Of a stretch of DNA of 64,000 nucleotides, positions 25,510 to 34,543 are shown piece after piece. Under the pieces are notes generated by a model that was given only the letters and a program-made list of their open reading frames with translations, ran no database searches and was not told the DNA's origin. Location of the stretch: contig NZ_JAEQNC010000007.1 in assembly GCF_016722925.1 (NCBI RefSeq), positions 1 to 64,000 of the forward strand, in the 5' to 3' direction. Origin of the DNA: Phytoamicus setariae. Lineage in GTDB: Bacteria; Pseudomonadota; Alphaproteobacteria; Rhizobiales; Rhizobiaceae. Every line of letters starts with the position of its first letter. The stretch's first letter is position 1. Position numbers and translations under genes: made by a program.

Positions 25510-26919
25510 ATGGAAAGTGTGTCAATCGAGACTAGCCAGGCGTTGACGCGAAAAGTGATCCTGCCGTTGGCGGCACTGGTCGCCGGGTTGCTCGTTTGCG
25601 CCGTCGCAGGCATATTTTGGGTGGCGAATTACCAGACCAATGTCGCCATCACCCAACAGGCGCGGCTGGCAAGTCGCGCATTGCGCATCCAGAGCGAGCG
25701 ATTGGCGGTCAGCGCCTCCGACTACGGCTACTGGGACGACGCCGTCGAAGCCATCATCGATAAGCCGGATCGCGCCTGGATGATCGAGAACATTGGCGCC
25801 GGTGCGCATAAGAGCCTCGGCATCGATATGGCCTTTATTCTCGATCCATCCGGGCAGCCGGTGTTTTCCTATTTGACCCAGATCGATGGAGCGGAAGCAA
25901 AAGTCGGCGTCGAGGATCCGGCTAAACTGCTGGCGCCAGGATTTACGTCCCTCTACCGGACATGGAAGACAGGCCCTGCCGCTCATGCCTATGAGAATGT
26001 CATCCCCTATGCGGACACCGCCGCAGCCGTGGCGATCGCGCCTGTTCGTTCCTGGAGCGACGCCAACAGGCCCGCCACTGGATATGCGATTGTCTATGTG
26101 AGTGTGTTCGGCGCGACGATGCTTGAGACGCTGGCGCGCGATTTCGAACTCCGAGGCCTGCGCAACGTCGGCTCGCCCGCTGACATTAGCAATGCTCTGG
26201 CTGTCATAACCGTTTCGGCGGAAGGCGCATCAACCCGTTTTGCCTGGGATCCGCAAACGCCGGGTAACGGTCTCCTGCGGATCGCGCTGCCCTATCTTCT
26301 CGTCCTTCTCACTGTCTTCGGGCTGCTCGCGGCAGTCATGTTGCGTCATGTGATCGCATCGGCGCAGATCATCTCCGACCGAGAAAACAAGGCAGCCTGT
26401 GACCCGCTGACTGCCTTACCGAACCGCTCCCGGTTCTTTTCGGAACTCGAAAGGGCAATTGGCCGGCTGTCGCCAGACCAACCCAGAGTCGTGGTGATGT
26501 ATATCGACCTCGACGGCTTCAAGAAAACCAACGACACCTTGGGGCATGCAAGTGGCGATGCCTTGCTGATTGAAGCTGCAGCACGTTTCAGGGCCTGCCT
26601 GCGCGCTTCCGATCTGGTGGCGCGCATCGGCGGCGACGAATTTGCCATCGTCCTGTCCGGAAAGGCCGACCATTCGCTTGTACAACTGATAGGCGCCCGC
26701 ATCCTGCTCTCCATGGCCCAACCTTTCGAACTGGCCGCCGGCTCCGCCCAAATTGGCTGTTCGATCGGCATCGCATGCACGCAGGACCGCCAGACAAGCA
26801 GCGCCGACCTTCTCAATCGCGCCGACCGGGCGCTCTACGAAGCCAAGGCATCAGGCAGGAACACGATGCGTTTCGCTCCCGACTACCGACTGGAAGTCGA
26901 AGGAGATATGGCCGCCTGA
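25510..26919 (+). CDS. Membrane diguanylate cyclase with CHASE4 sensor
   Basis: 469-residue inner-membrane protein. A first transmembrane segment (ILPLAALVAGLLVCAVAGIF, about residues 19-38) is followed by a periplasmic domain of about 215 residues that looks like CHASE4 (SDYGYWDDAVEAI, then GIDMAFILDPSGQPVFSY), a second membrane segment (ALPYLLVLLTVFGLLAAVML) and a C-terminal GGDEF domain. The active site RIGGDEFAIVL is intact, and the inhibitory site RASD lies at the usual distance, so both activity and feedback inhibition are expected. GTGGGGG precedes the ATG at 25510. The ligand is unknown. Confidence 0.85.
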   Translation: MESVSIETSQALTRKVILPLAALVAGLLVCAVAGIFWVANYQTNVAITQQARLASRALRIQSERLAVSASDYGYWDDAVEAIIDKPDRAWMIENIGAGAHKSLGIDMAFILDPSGQPVFSYLTQIDGAEAKVGVEDPAKLLAPGFTSLYRTWKTGPAAHAYENVIPYADTAAAVAIAPVRSWSDANRPATGYAIVYVSVFGATMLETLARDFELRGLRNVGSPADISNALAVITVSAEGASTRFAWDPQTPGNGLLRIALPYLLVLLTVFGLLAAVMLRHVIASAQIISDRENKAACDPLTALPNRSRFFSELERAIGRLSPDQPRVVVMYIDLDGFKKTNDTLGHASGDALLIEAAARFRACLRASDLVARIGGDEFAIVLSGKADHSLVQLIGARILLSMAQPFELAAGSAQIGCSIGIACTQDRQTSSADLLNRADRALYEAKASGRNTMRFAPDYRLEVEGDMAA

Positions 26920-27018
26920 GGGCGGTTTGTCCACCCGCACGTCGTATGATTGTTGTAACCCGGATGAACCGCGGTCTATAGACATACCAGACACATTTTC
27001 AGCGCGGATGCCCTCCCC

Positions 27019-27924
27019 ATGACGAAGAATGACAATTTCAAGGGCGCCTTGCTGATATCCCTGGCAATGGCCGGATTTACCTTAAGCGATGCGATGATCA
27101 AGCTGGTGACGCCGCACATGTACACCGGCCAGATTATGTTCGTGCGCGGCGCGATCACGAGCGTGCTGATTTTTGCCGTCGCCTGGAAACTCGGCGCGTT
27201 GCGCCCGCCCCGCGTTTTGGCGGATCGGTATCTCCTGCTTCGCACGCTTGGCGAAATCGTTGCATCGATCACCTACATCACGGCGCTTGGCTCGCTGCCG
27301 CTGCCCAATGCCTCGGCCATCCTCCAAATGCTGCCGCTGGCGGTGACCATGGGAGCTGCAGTGTTTTTCGGCGAATCCGTCGGCTGGAGACGGTGGGGCG
27401 CCATACTGGTAGGCCTGATTGGCGTGCTGATCATCATCCGACCGGGGGCGGAAGGCTTTACGGTCAGCGCCTTGCTGGTCGTGGTCTCCGTGCTGGCGGC
27501 AGCGACGCGCGACCTCGCAACACGAAGGATCAACCCCAACATTCCTTCGCTATTGATTTCAGCGGTGACCGCACTGGTCGTCACCATGGTCGGCGCAGTG
27601 CTGATCGTGCCGTTTGGAGGCTGGAAACCGGTCGCAGCCTTTGATCTCGGCGCTCTAACCATCGGAGCTTTGGCGTTGTTTGGCGGTTATCAGGCGGTAA
27701 TCATGGCAATGCGAACCGGCGACATGTCGTTCGTGGCGCCGTTCCGCTATACCAGCCTTATCTGGTCGATCGCCCTTGGTGCATTCATGCTCGGCGAGTT
27801 CCCGGATACCTGGATGCTGGTGGGATCCGCCATTGTCATCGCGGCCGGCCTCTACGCCTTCAATCGGGAGCGACAACGACACCGCGCGCCGGCCATGGCC
27901 AGCGACAATCAGTTGGCACCCTGA
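27019..27924 (+). CDS. EamA/DMT-family transporter
   Basis: 301-residue integral membrane protein with about ten hydrophobic segments and two EamA repeats, the drug/metabolite exporter type. Typical features are the DAMIKLVTPHM start, RGAITSVLIFAV, and the second repeat ending in FMLGEFPDTWMLVGSAIVI. It ends 19 nt before mobA, so the two may be co-transcribed, but there is no obvious functional link. Substrate cannot be predicted. Confidence 0.8.
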   Translation: MTKNDNFKGALLISLAMAGFTLSDAMIKLVTPHMYTGQIMFVRGAITSVLIFAVAWKLGALRPPRVLADRYLLLRTLGEIVASITYITALGSLPLPNASAILQMLPLAVTMGAAVFFGESVGWRRWGAILVGLIGVLIIIRPGAEGFTVSALLVVVSVLAAATRDLATRRINPNIPSLLISAVTALVVTMVGAVLIVPFGGWKPVAAFDLGALTIGALALFGGYQAVIMAMRTGDMSFVAPFRYTSLIWSIALGAFMLGEFPDTWMLVGSAIVIAAGLYAFNRERQRHRAPAMASDNQLAP

Positions 27925-27943
27925 TTGGGTAAGGAGAATACCG

Positions 27944-28570
27944 ATGTCGGCCACATTTCCAGGCGTCATACTAAGTGGTGGAAAATCCTCGCGCATGGGC
28001 GAGCCGAAAGCTCTGCTAGGCTTTGGCCCTGCCCGCCTCATCGACCATGTCGCGGCTCGCTTGCGCCCCCAGGTGACGGCACTTGCCCTGAACACCAATG
28101 ACCCCCGAATCTCGCTGGCGGGTATTTCATCGTTTCCAGACGCGTTTTCAGAGTTTCCAGGGCCGCTGGGCGGCATTCATGCCGCGCTCAGGCATAGCTT
28201 GCTGGCCTGGCCCGACGCCAGCCATGTCGCGATGGCGCCTGTCGATGCGCCTTTTTTTCCGATGGATCTTGTCGATCGTTTTGCTGAGGCGCTGAACGGT
28301 CGAGATGATGTCGTCCTGGCCTCGTCCCTTGGACAATTGCACCCTGTGACGGGCCTTTGGCCTGTTGCCATCATAGACCGGCTCGCACATTGGCTGGAAA
28401 ACCCGCCGACACTGAAGGTACGCGCCTTCCTGGACGGACTGACTGTCAAAACTGTCGCGTTTTCTTCACTTCAGACGTCACTCGGCGAAATCGATCCGTT
28501 TTTCAACATCAACACGCCGGCGGATCTTGCCCAGGCACGAGAAATACGCGAAATCATGCAACCTTCCTGA
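27944..28570 (+). CDS. mobA: Molybdenum cofactor guanylyltransferase
   Basis: Links GMP to molybdopterin to make the bis-MGD form used by DMSO-reductase-family enzymes. The 208-residue product has the nucleotide-binding motif LSGGKSSRMGEPKAL at residues 11-25, GPLGGIHAAL, the metal-binding VDAPFFP and a C-terminal NINTPADL, all typical of MobA. AAGGAGA upstream of the ATG at 27944 sets the start; a longer frame begins inside the EamA gene and is not used. It precedes mobB by 51 nt. Confidence 0.9.
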   Translation: MSATFPGVILSGGKSSRMGEPKALLGFGPARLIDHVAARLRPQVTALALNTNDPRISLAGISSFPDAFSEFPGPLGGIHAALRHSLLAWPDASHVAMAPVDAPFFPMDLVDRFAEALNGRDDVVLASSLGQLHPVTGLWPVAIIDRLAHWLENPPTLKVRAFLDGLTVKTVAFSSLQTSLGEIDPFFNINTPADLAQAREIREIMQPS

Positions 28571-28621
28571 CCGACAGCTGTATTGTCAGTCCGAGACAAT
28601 TGCCAAGCGAAAGCCACACTC

Positions 28622-29143
28622 ATGACATCACCCAAGATCTTCGGCATCGCCGGCTGGAAGAATTCCGGAAAGACTGGTCTCGCCGTCCGCCTCGTCACCG
28701 AACTGACGGCACGCGGGTACAAGATTTCGACCATCAAGCACGCTCACCACGATTTCGACATCGACAAGGTAGGCGCTGATTCCTTTCGCCACCGCGAGGC
28801 AGGCGCCCATGAGGTAACGATCGTCTCGGCTACGCGTTACGCGATCATGCACGAGTTGCGCGGCGCGCCCGAACCCACGCTCGCCGAAGTGTTAGCGCGT
28901 TTGGCCCCCTGCGACATCGTACTAATCGAGGGATACAAACGCGAACCAGTGCCGAAGATCGAAGCACGCCGGCTGCAAGCCGCCAACCGCGAGCCCCTGG
29001 CCCCGACCGATCCGCATATCTCCGCCATCGCCGCCGATCACCCGGTCGAGGGCACCTCCCTGCCGGTCTTCGATCTCGACGCGACAAACACGATTGCCGA
29101 TTTCATTCTCGATACGCTGGCTCTCGAACGCTCCCGCAATTAG
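28622..29143 (+). CDS. mobB: Molybdopterin-guanine dinucleotide synthesis protein B
   Basis: 173-residue GTP-binding protein that helps MobA. The Walker A motif GWKNSGKTGLAVRL lies at about residues 9-22, followed by STIKHAHHDFDIDKVGADSF and the Walker B region CDIVLIEGYKREPVPKIE, which is characteristic of MobB. I prefer the ATG at 28622; an upstream in-frame start at 28583 would add 13 residues. It follows mobA with 51 nt between, so they are probably one operon. Confidence 0.9.
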   Translation: MTSPKIFGIAGWKNSGKTGLAVRLVTELTARGYKISTIKHAHHDFDIDKVGADSFRHREAGAHEVTIVSATRYAIMHELRGAPEPTLAEVLARLAPCDIVLIEGYKREPVPKIEARRLQAANREPLAPTDPHISAIAADHPVEGTSLPVFDLDATNTIADFILDTLALERSRN

Positions 29144-29288
29144 GATTTGCATCCACGTTCCATTCGTTGTTGTCTCACTCAGACCGGCATCGGGATTCGC
29201 CATTGAAACGATTGTTCGATAGCTAGGCCAGCCTTTCCCTCGTCTTGGCGAAAGCGCCGCGTCAACTGAAAAGAAGTTGGAGTAACGT

Positions 29289-29675
29289 ATGAACAATCCT
29301 CCCCAAGTCGCTGGCGAACTTACACTGAGGACTTTGGCCATGCCCGCCGACGCCAATGCGTCCGGCGATATTTTCGGCGGTTGGGTGATGGCGCAGATGG
29401 ACCTTGCATCTGGTATCCGCGCCGCAGAGCGCGCCCGGGGCCGCGTGGTGACGATGGCCGTCAAGGAAATGGTCTTCGAACTCCCCGTCAAGATCGGCGA
29501 CACACTCTGCGTCTACACCGAGATCGTCAAAGTCGGACGCACATCCATCACTCTGAATGTTGAGACCTGGGCACAACGCTATCTTTCCCACCAGATGGAC
29601 AAGGTCACAGCGGCAACATTCGTGATGGTCGCGCTGGATTTCGACGGGAAACCCACACCTGTTCCGGATCTCTGA
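29289..29675 (+). CDS. Acyl-CoA thioesterase, YciA-type hotdog
   Basis: 128-residue cytoplasmic hotdog-fold thioesterase that hydrolyses acyl-CoA. The N-terminal segment with ANASGDIFGGWVMAQMD is the family signature (catalytic aspartate in the SGDIFGGWV loop), followed by RVVTMAVKEMVFELPVKIGD. Length fits the short YciA group. GGAG nine bases upstream supports the ATG. It follows mobB after 145 nt. Substrate chain length unknown. Confidence 0.85.
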   Translation: MNNPPQVAGELTLRTLAMPADANASGDIFGGWVMAQMDLASGIRAAERARGRVVTMAVKEMVFELPVKIGDTLCVYTEIVKVGRTSITLNVETWAQRYLSHQMDKVTAATFVMVALDFDGKPTPVPDL

Positions 29676-29709
29676 CGAATATCAGTCTTTCGGTCTCCGC
29701 CCGCCGAGA

Positions 29710-29895
29710 GTACCGGCAAACCGCATGGGCAGTTCCTATTATTCGACGGCCCAGCTGAAGACGATGCAGGAAGTCATCGCCCTTCTGGTCTTTGTCGGGT
29801 TCTCGGTGTTCTGGCTGAAGGAAAGCATTACAATCAACCATGTCATCGGCTTTGCGTTGATCGCAGCCGGGGCTGCTTTCATCTTCCGTTCATGA
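29710..29895 (+). pseudogene. 3' remnant of a DUF486 (DMT-type) membrane protein gene
   Basis: Reading in frame from about 29710 gives VPANRMGSSYYSTAQLKTMQ, followed by a hydrophobic segment with FSVFWLKE and IGFALIAAGAAFIF, ending at TGA 29893-29895. This matches the last half of the small DUF486 membrane family (about 110 residues), whose N-terminal two membrane segments are missing. The homology starts abruptly about 35 nt after the thioesterase stop. An ATG at 29725 could in principle make a 56-residue peptide, but there is no ribosome binding site. It looks like a gene truncated by a deletion next to the thioesterase. Confidence 0.7.
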
Positions 29896-29967
29896 ACCGA
29901 TTGCTATTCGAATTGTTGCCGGATTCCGGCGTCATAGTTCGCAGGTCCGGATGGAAGAGGAAAGACA

Positions 29968-31509
29968 ATGTCGCTAACCAGATCGACCATGAGCGCCATT
30001 CGCTTCGGCTACGGAATCCGGCCAGGCGAGCAGGCACCTGATGGTGCGGACGCCCTGTTGGCGCAACTCGACGACGGGGCGCAGGCAAAACTACGCTTTC
30101 CCGCTGAGGGCATAGACGGTCGTTACGCGACCTATGCGGAGTTCGCTCGCAGGGCCGCGAACGCCCGTTCCCCGGACAAGGAAAAGACGCGCGCCAATAT
30201 GAAGCCGATCCGCAGGGAGATAATCCGCCTGTTCGGCGCCGATCAGCATGCCCGTGTGGCGCAGTCGGTTCTCTCTCCATACGGCTTCCAAGAGCGGCTG
30301 GCCACATTCTGGAGCGATCATTTTTCCGTCAGCGCCAAGAAGCAGAGAACCATGTATCTGCTAACCCCACTTTATGAGGCCGAAGCTCTGCGCCCCAACC
30401 TGGCAGGCCCTTTCGACGAGCTTCTTCATGCAGCAATCCTGCATCCGGCGATGCTCATCTATCTCGACCAGGTGAGATCCAACGGCCCGAATTCGAGGCG
30501 CGGCAAGAACACGGGCAAGGGCCTGAACGAAAATCTGGGCCGCGAACTTTTGGAACTTCACACGCTGGGCGTCGATGGCGGATACAAGCAGGACGACGTC
30601 CGTGCTGCGGCGCTTGTACTCACCGGCCTGACGGTGGACCGCAAGACCGGCAGAACAGAATTCAAACGGCAGATGGCCGAGCCCGGGCCATTGACGTTCA
30701 TGGGCAAATCCTATGGTAGTGCCAAACGCTCGATCGCCGATGTCGAGGCGATGCTGATCGATATCGCAGCAAGGCCACAGACCGCACACCATATCTGCCG
30801 AAAACTCGTCATTCATTTCGTTTCCGACAAGCCCCCGGAGGCTCTAGTAGCAGCGATGGTCGATGCATGGCGGGCATCGAATGGCAATCTTCGTGATGTC
30901 TATGCGGCCATGCTCGCCAACCCAGCCGCGTGGGACAATGCAGGTGAAAAGGCCCGCCAGCCGTATGATTACATTGTCGCAGGCCTACGCGCGCTCGAGA
31001 TCCCGGAAAGCGCACTGGCCGTGCCGAAGAAACACGACCCAGCCGCCATCGATGATGCAGAAGCGCCGGCCGCAGCAGCAGTCGCAGCCACTGCCCAAAA
31101 TGACATGAAGCCGGAAATGGCCGCAACCGCTGACCTGAGCGAAGAAGAGCGCGAGGAGCAGGCCGAAAGCAAGGCGCCGAAAAAGCGCGATCGGTTGCGC
31201 CCGCCCGTCAATCCGATCAGCGTACGCGCTATCGGTAGGCTGGGCCAGCCTGTCTGGCTGCCAGCAAGCCCCGCCGGCAGTGATGAATCATTCGCAACGT
31301 GGATTTCCTCGAGCCAGATCACCGGACGCATCGAATGGGCCCAGCGCGTTGCCAGCCAGCATGCCGGCAGGCTTGATCCCAACGCTCTCCTGAAAGAAGT
31401 GCTTCGCGACGCCGCTCGCGACGATACGATCAAGGTGGTCGGTCAGGCACCAAGCAGGGTCGCGGGTACTGCACTGGTTCTCGCTTCTCCTGAATTCAAT
31501 CGCCGCTGA
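29968..31509 (+). CDS. DUF1800 domain protein
   Basis: 513-residue protein with the DUF1800 signature segments: ATFWSDHFSVS near residue 113, NENLGRELLELHTLGVDGG near residue 190, and LVIHFVSDKPP. The family is widespread and almost always paired with a DUF1501 protein, as here; function is not firmly known. A low-complexity Ala/Glu-rich insert (about residues 355-415) separates the core from the C-terminal part. No clear signal peptide is seen. GAGGAAAG precedes the ATG. The DUF1501 gene starts 22 nt after its stop, so they form an operon. Confidence 0.85.
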   Translation: MSLTRSTMSAIRFGYGIRPGEQAPDGADALLAQLDDGAQAKLRFPAEGIDGRYATYAEFARRAANARSPDKEKTRANMKPIRREIIRLFGADQHARVAQSVLSPYGFQERLATFWSDHFSVSAKKQRTMYLLTPLYEAEALRPNLAGPFDELLHAAILHPAMLIYLDQVRSNGPNSRRGKNTGKGLNENLGRELLELHTLGVDGGYKQDDVRAAALVLTGLTVDRKTGRTEFKRQMAEPGPLTFMGKSYGSAKRSIADVEAMLIDIAARPQTAHHICRKLVIHFVSDKPPEALVAAMVDAWRASNGNLRDVYAAMLANPAAWDNAGEKARQPYDYIVAGLRALEIPESALAVPKKHDPAAIDDAEAPAAAAVAATAQNDMKPEMAATADLSEEEREEQAESKAPKKRDRLRPPVNPISVRAIGRLGQPVWLPASPAGSDESFATWISSSQITGRIEWAQRVASQHAGRLDPNALLKEVLRDAARDDTIKVVGQAPSRVAGTALVLASPEFNRR

Positions 31510-31531
31510 CAGGCGCGAAGGACACCAACAC

Positions 31532-32707
31532 ATGGAAAAATTCCTCCTCAGCCGCCGCATGTTCCTAGCTTCAGCGTGTTGCGCGGCAGCCTCGCCACTG
31601 ATCACCCCGATGTCCTTCGCCGCCGCGCCCGGGGAAAACCGCATGGTGACCATCGTCCTGCGCGGAGCCTTGGACGGCCTGCATCTGGTGCAGCCCTATG
31701 CGGATCCGTTACTGAAACAATATCGACCGGACCTGGCGCTGGACCCTGCCAGCGGCTTGATCGACCTCGACGGTTATTTCGGACTGCATCCGACTGCTGC
31801 CGATCTGCTGCCGCTGTGGAAAAGCGGCGAGCTTGGTTTTATCCACGCAGTTTCAACACCCTACCGTGATGCACGCAGCCATTTCGATGGGCAGGACATT
31901 CTTGAAACGGGAGGTGAGCACGTCGCCGCCGAAGACACCGGCTGGCTTAATCGCGCGCTTTCCAGCATTCCCCGCTCCAGAAGCAGCAAGGCGATCGACG
32001 TCAACGCATCGGCCGAGTTGATCCTGACCGGGCCCAATCCGGTAGATGTGTGGTCGACACAGTCCGACCTGAACATCGAGCCTGATGAACTCACGTTCTT
32101 CAGCCGCCTTTACAAGAACGACCCAGCCTTCGCCAAGGCCTTCGGTGAAGCCGTGGGTGCGGACACCGACGCGGACAACGTCTTCAACGGGGAACAGCGC
32201 AAAGATGACCCAGCCGGCATAGCCAAGCTTACCGCAGGCATGCTCAAAGGTGACTACCGTATCGCAAATTTTTCGATTGGCGGATGGGATACCCATATCG
32301 GCCAGCGCAACATCTTCAACCGGCCGCTGAAGGGCCTGGTGAGAGCAATCACCGCGCTGAAGGCCGATCTCGGCCCGGATCTCTGGTCGAAAACGGCAAT
32401 TCTGGCAATTACCGAATTCGGCCGGACGGTCCGCCAGAATGGCTCGAAAGGCACGGATCACGGCACCGGCGGCCTGGCTATCGTTGCGGGAGGCGCAATA
32501 CGTGGCGGCAAGGTCTACGGCAAATGGCCGGGCCTGAAGGACGCCCAGTTGTTCGAGAGCCGGGACCTCATGGCAACCGGAGATGTCCGCGAAGTCGCTG
32601 CCGCCCTGCTCAACGCACAGTTTGACATCTCGGCAGGAGACCTCACGTCAAAGGTCTTCCCAGGACTGTCGCTGGACCTGCGGGGCCAGGCGTTCCTGCG
32701 GGGATAA
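31532..32707 (+). CDS. DUF1501 exported protein (Tat substrate)
   Basis: 391-residue protein with a twin-arginine signal (SRRMFLASACCAAASPL at about residues 7-23), so exported folded. The body matches DUF1501, a sulfatase-like or alkaline-phosphatase-like superfamily: LRGALDGLHLVQPYADP, a central GGWDTHIGQ, and the metal-type segment ITEFGRTVRQNGSKGTDHG. Histidine and aspartate residues at these places could bind metal. It is the second gene of the DUF1800-DUF1501 pair. The pair's physiological role is unknown to me. Confidence 0.85.
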   Translation: MEKFLLSRRMFLASACCAAASPLITPMSFAAAPGENRMVTIVLRGALDGLHLVQPYADPLLKQYRPDLALDPASGLIDLDGYFGLHPTAADLLPLWKSGELGFIHAVSTPYRDARSHFDGQDILETGGEHVAAEDTGWLNRALSSIPRSRSSKAIDVNASAELILTGPNPVDVWSTQSDLNIEPDELTFFSRLYKNDPAFAKAFGEAVGADTDADNVFNGEQRKDDPAGIAKLTAGMLKGDYRIANFSIGGWDTHIGQRNIFNRPLKGLVRAITALKADLGPDLWSKTAILAITEFGRTVRQNGSKGTDHGTGGLAIVAGGAIRGGKVYGKWPGLKDAQLFESRDLMATGDVREVAAALLNAQFDISAGDLTSKVFPGLSLDLRGQAFLRG

Positions 32708-32716
32708 GTTCGAATA

Positions 32717-33622
32717 TCAGTCAAGCACCGAGAGTAGCGCTTTTTCGAGACTGAACTGGCGGGCAGCGCTGGACATTCCGTCGAACAAGGCATCGAATTG
32801 ATCTCTGTTCCGAGCGGTTTCCTCGAACATTTCGAGATATTGTTGCTCTGACAGGCTCATGTCGATGGGAGCGAGTTCGACACCGGCGAATTCGCCCAGC
32901 GCGCTGATCTTGTGCGTGGGAATTGGGCAGAACAGGAACGGGCACCGAGCAACACAGGCCGCCATCACATCGTGGTGCTTGCCCGTCACCAGCAATCTGG
33001 CGCTGCGGAGCCGATTAACGGCCACATGCCAGTTTTCCTTTGTTATGTCGATATTGTTCGTTCGGTCCATCTGCTTGAGCGCAAGCTGAGCCGGCTGTAA
33101 CCCGCTGCTGCTGGCGTGCTGGCCCCAATAGAATCCCCCAAAGAGTACGCCTTGATCGGCCATCGGTGCGTGAAAAGGAACGTTAAGATAGGAAAAGTCC
33201 GGCACGATATGTAGCCGTCCACTATATATGGAGGCAATCGAACGATAGGAACGATGATCGCGCGCTACGACGAGATCGATGTGCTTGAGTTTTTCAGCGT
33301 AGGCCGGACTAATATCCTGCCAAACGGTATTGACCAGGCAGATCTTCTTGTCCTTGAATCTTTCAATCGTATCCAACAGAAACACGGCCATCGGGGAGTC
33401 GTGATGGATCGTTCCCTCACCGTTTATGACGATCACATCGGCTTGCCGGAGGATGTTTTCATCAAGTTCTGGCGCAGATTTTTCGAACATGAACGTGTTG
33501 CCAAAGAAGCTCGCCAGCACGTTCCACTCAAGAGACCTGATCGTCCGGAATATATGCTCCATTACGGCCGCCGAACCATGGTGAAAGCGACTTGTGTCGT
33601 TAAGAACGCAAACGTTTGTCAT
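32717..33622 (-). CDS. Polysaccharide pyruvyltransferase-like protein
   Basis: 301-residue protein resembling the polysaccharide pyruvyltransferase family, which adds ketal-linked pyruvate to sugars of exopolysaccharide. The family-type segment ADVIVINGEGTIHHDSP lies near residue 68, followed by VNTVWQDISPAYAEKLK and, in the second half, TGKHHDVMAACVARCPFL. The ATG at 33622 starts one base after the TAA stop of the upstream gene (33624-33626 on this strand) and is preceded by TTGGAAATAAC; this start is preferred to a longer frame that overlaps the neighbour. Tight coupling suggests both act on the same glycan. Base composition is AT-richer than nearby housekeeping genes. Confidence 0.65.
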   Translation of the reverse strand: MTNVCVLNDTSRFHHGSAAVMEHIFRTIRSLEWNVLASFFGNTFMFEKSAPELDENILRQADVIVINGEGTIHHDSPMAVFLLDTIERFKDKKICLVNTVWQDISPAYAEKLKHIDLVVARDHRSYRSIASIYSGRLHIVPDFSYLNVPFHAPMADQGVLFGGFYWGQHASSSGLQPAQLALKQMDRTNNIDITKENWHVAVNRLRSARLLVTGKHHDVMAACVARCPFLFCPIPTHKISALGEFAGVELAPIDMSLSEQQYLEMFEETARNRDQFDALFDGMSSAARQFSLEKALLSVLD

Positions 33623-33623
33623 G

Positions 33624-34496
33624 TTATTTCCAACCGGTAACTTCTTCGAAAATGCGACGGCTTTCCTTGTTCTTCCGCAAGGCAATGTCAAAAGGCGGAT
33701 ATACGACAAGGCGTTTCAAAATCGCACTCCAGGCTACACGCATGGCGGGAATGCTCTCGACATCGCGAGCAACACGCAGAAGAAGGGTCCTGTAAGTGTC
33801 CCCCCATTTGTAGTTAAAATGAATGATTCCGTCCCAGATCTCTTCCTTATTCATAAAGTGCAGAGGTTCCTCATGTGTCTTGGGGTCCGGAACGGACTGA
33901 AGTCCCATTGTCAGACCAAGGCGAACGCCGAGTGAAAAGCTGCGGAGTTGTCCGGCAGCGAGTCGATATTCGCTTGAGCAGGGCATATCACTGAAGGTAT
34001 CCAACACCGAAACGATCCAGCGTAGCGTCAGATTTCCGAACAGTTCGTTTGGTTGGTTCAGTACAGCGCCAAATACGAATAACCAGTTCTTTTCAGCCTC
34101 TTCGTTACGCCTGATCTGGATGATTCTTTTCAGCACTTCCAAGCACAATTCGTTACTACCGGCGAACTCGCTCCGAAGGTCGACGAGCTTTTCTTCGACG
34201 GACGCTTTATGGCTGAAATTGGCGGCGTGCCTGTACTGCCCCTCGACCTTCTGTCGACCTAGGCGGCGATAGGTCTTTCCCCACAGAATTCGTGTAATCG
34301 CCTTCAACAGGTTGGGAAACAAAGCGAGGCGGACAATCAACCACATCTGGGGTGCCCGATCTTGCACATAGCTGCTTTGACCTTTCGCGATGAAAAGAAT
34401 GATATGAATCTGGCTATTGCCAACGCTCATGCGCGGAACCGAGTTTTCCTTTACCAGTCTTTTTCCGTCGAATACAATCGCAGCGAAAAGATTCAC
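33624..34496 (-). CDS. Unknown protein, coupled to the pyruvyltransferase-like gene
   Basis: 290-residue protein that I do not recognise. It is mainly helical, with many aromatic and basic residues (for example RILWGKTYRRLGRQK and EEIWDGIIHFNYKWGDTYR). No signal peptide and no clear membrane segment. The frame opens with GTG at 34496 without a good ribosome binding site; the ATG at 34430 is an alternative, so the true start is uncertain. Its stop is one base from the start of the pyruvyltransferase-like gene, and a sulfotransferase gene is divergent 47 nt away. It may therefore serve in synthesis or modification of a surface glycan. Confidence 0.5.
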   Translation of the reverse strand: MNLFAAIVFDGKRLVKENSVPRMSVGNSQIHIILFIAKGQSSYVQDRAPQMWLIVRLALFPNLLKAITRILWGKTYRRLGRQKVEGQYRHAANFSHKASVEEKLVDLRSEFAGSNELCLEVLKRIIQIRRNEEAEKNWLFVFGAVLNQPNELFGNLTLRWIVSVLDTFSDMPCSSEYRLAAGQLRSFSLGVRLGLTMGLQSVPDPKTHEEPLHFMNKEEIWDGIIHFNYKWGDTYRTLLLRVARDVESIPAMRVAWSAILKRLVVYPPFDIALRKNKESRRIFEEVTGWK

Positions 34497-34543
34497 GGCT
34501 CAACGACAGCCCTCAGATACATGAATGGCGGCAACGCGACAAA

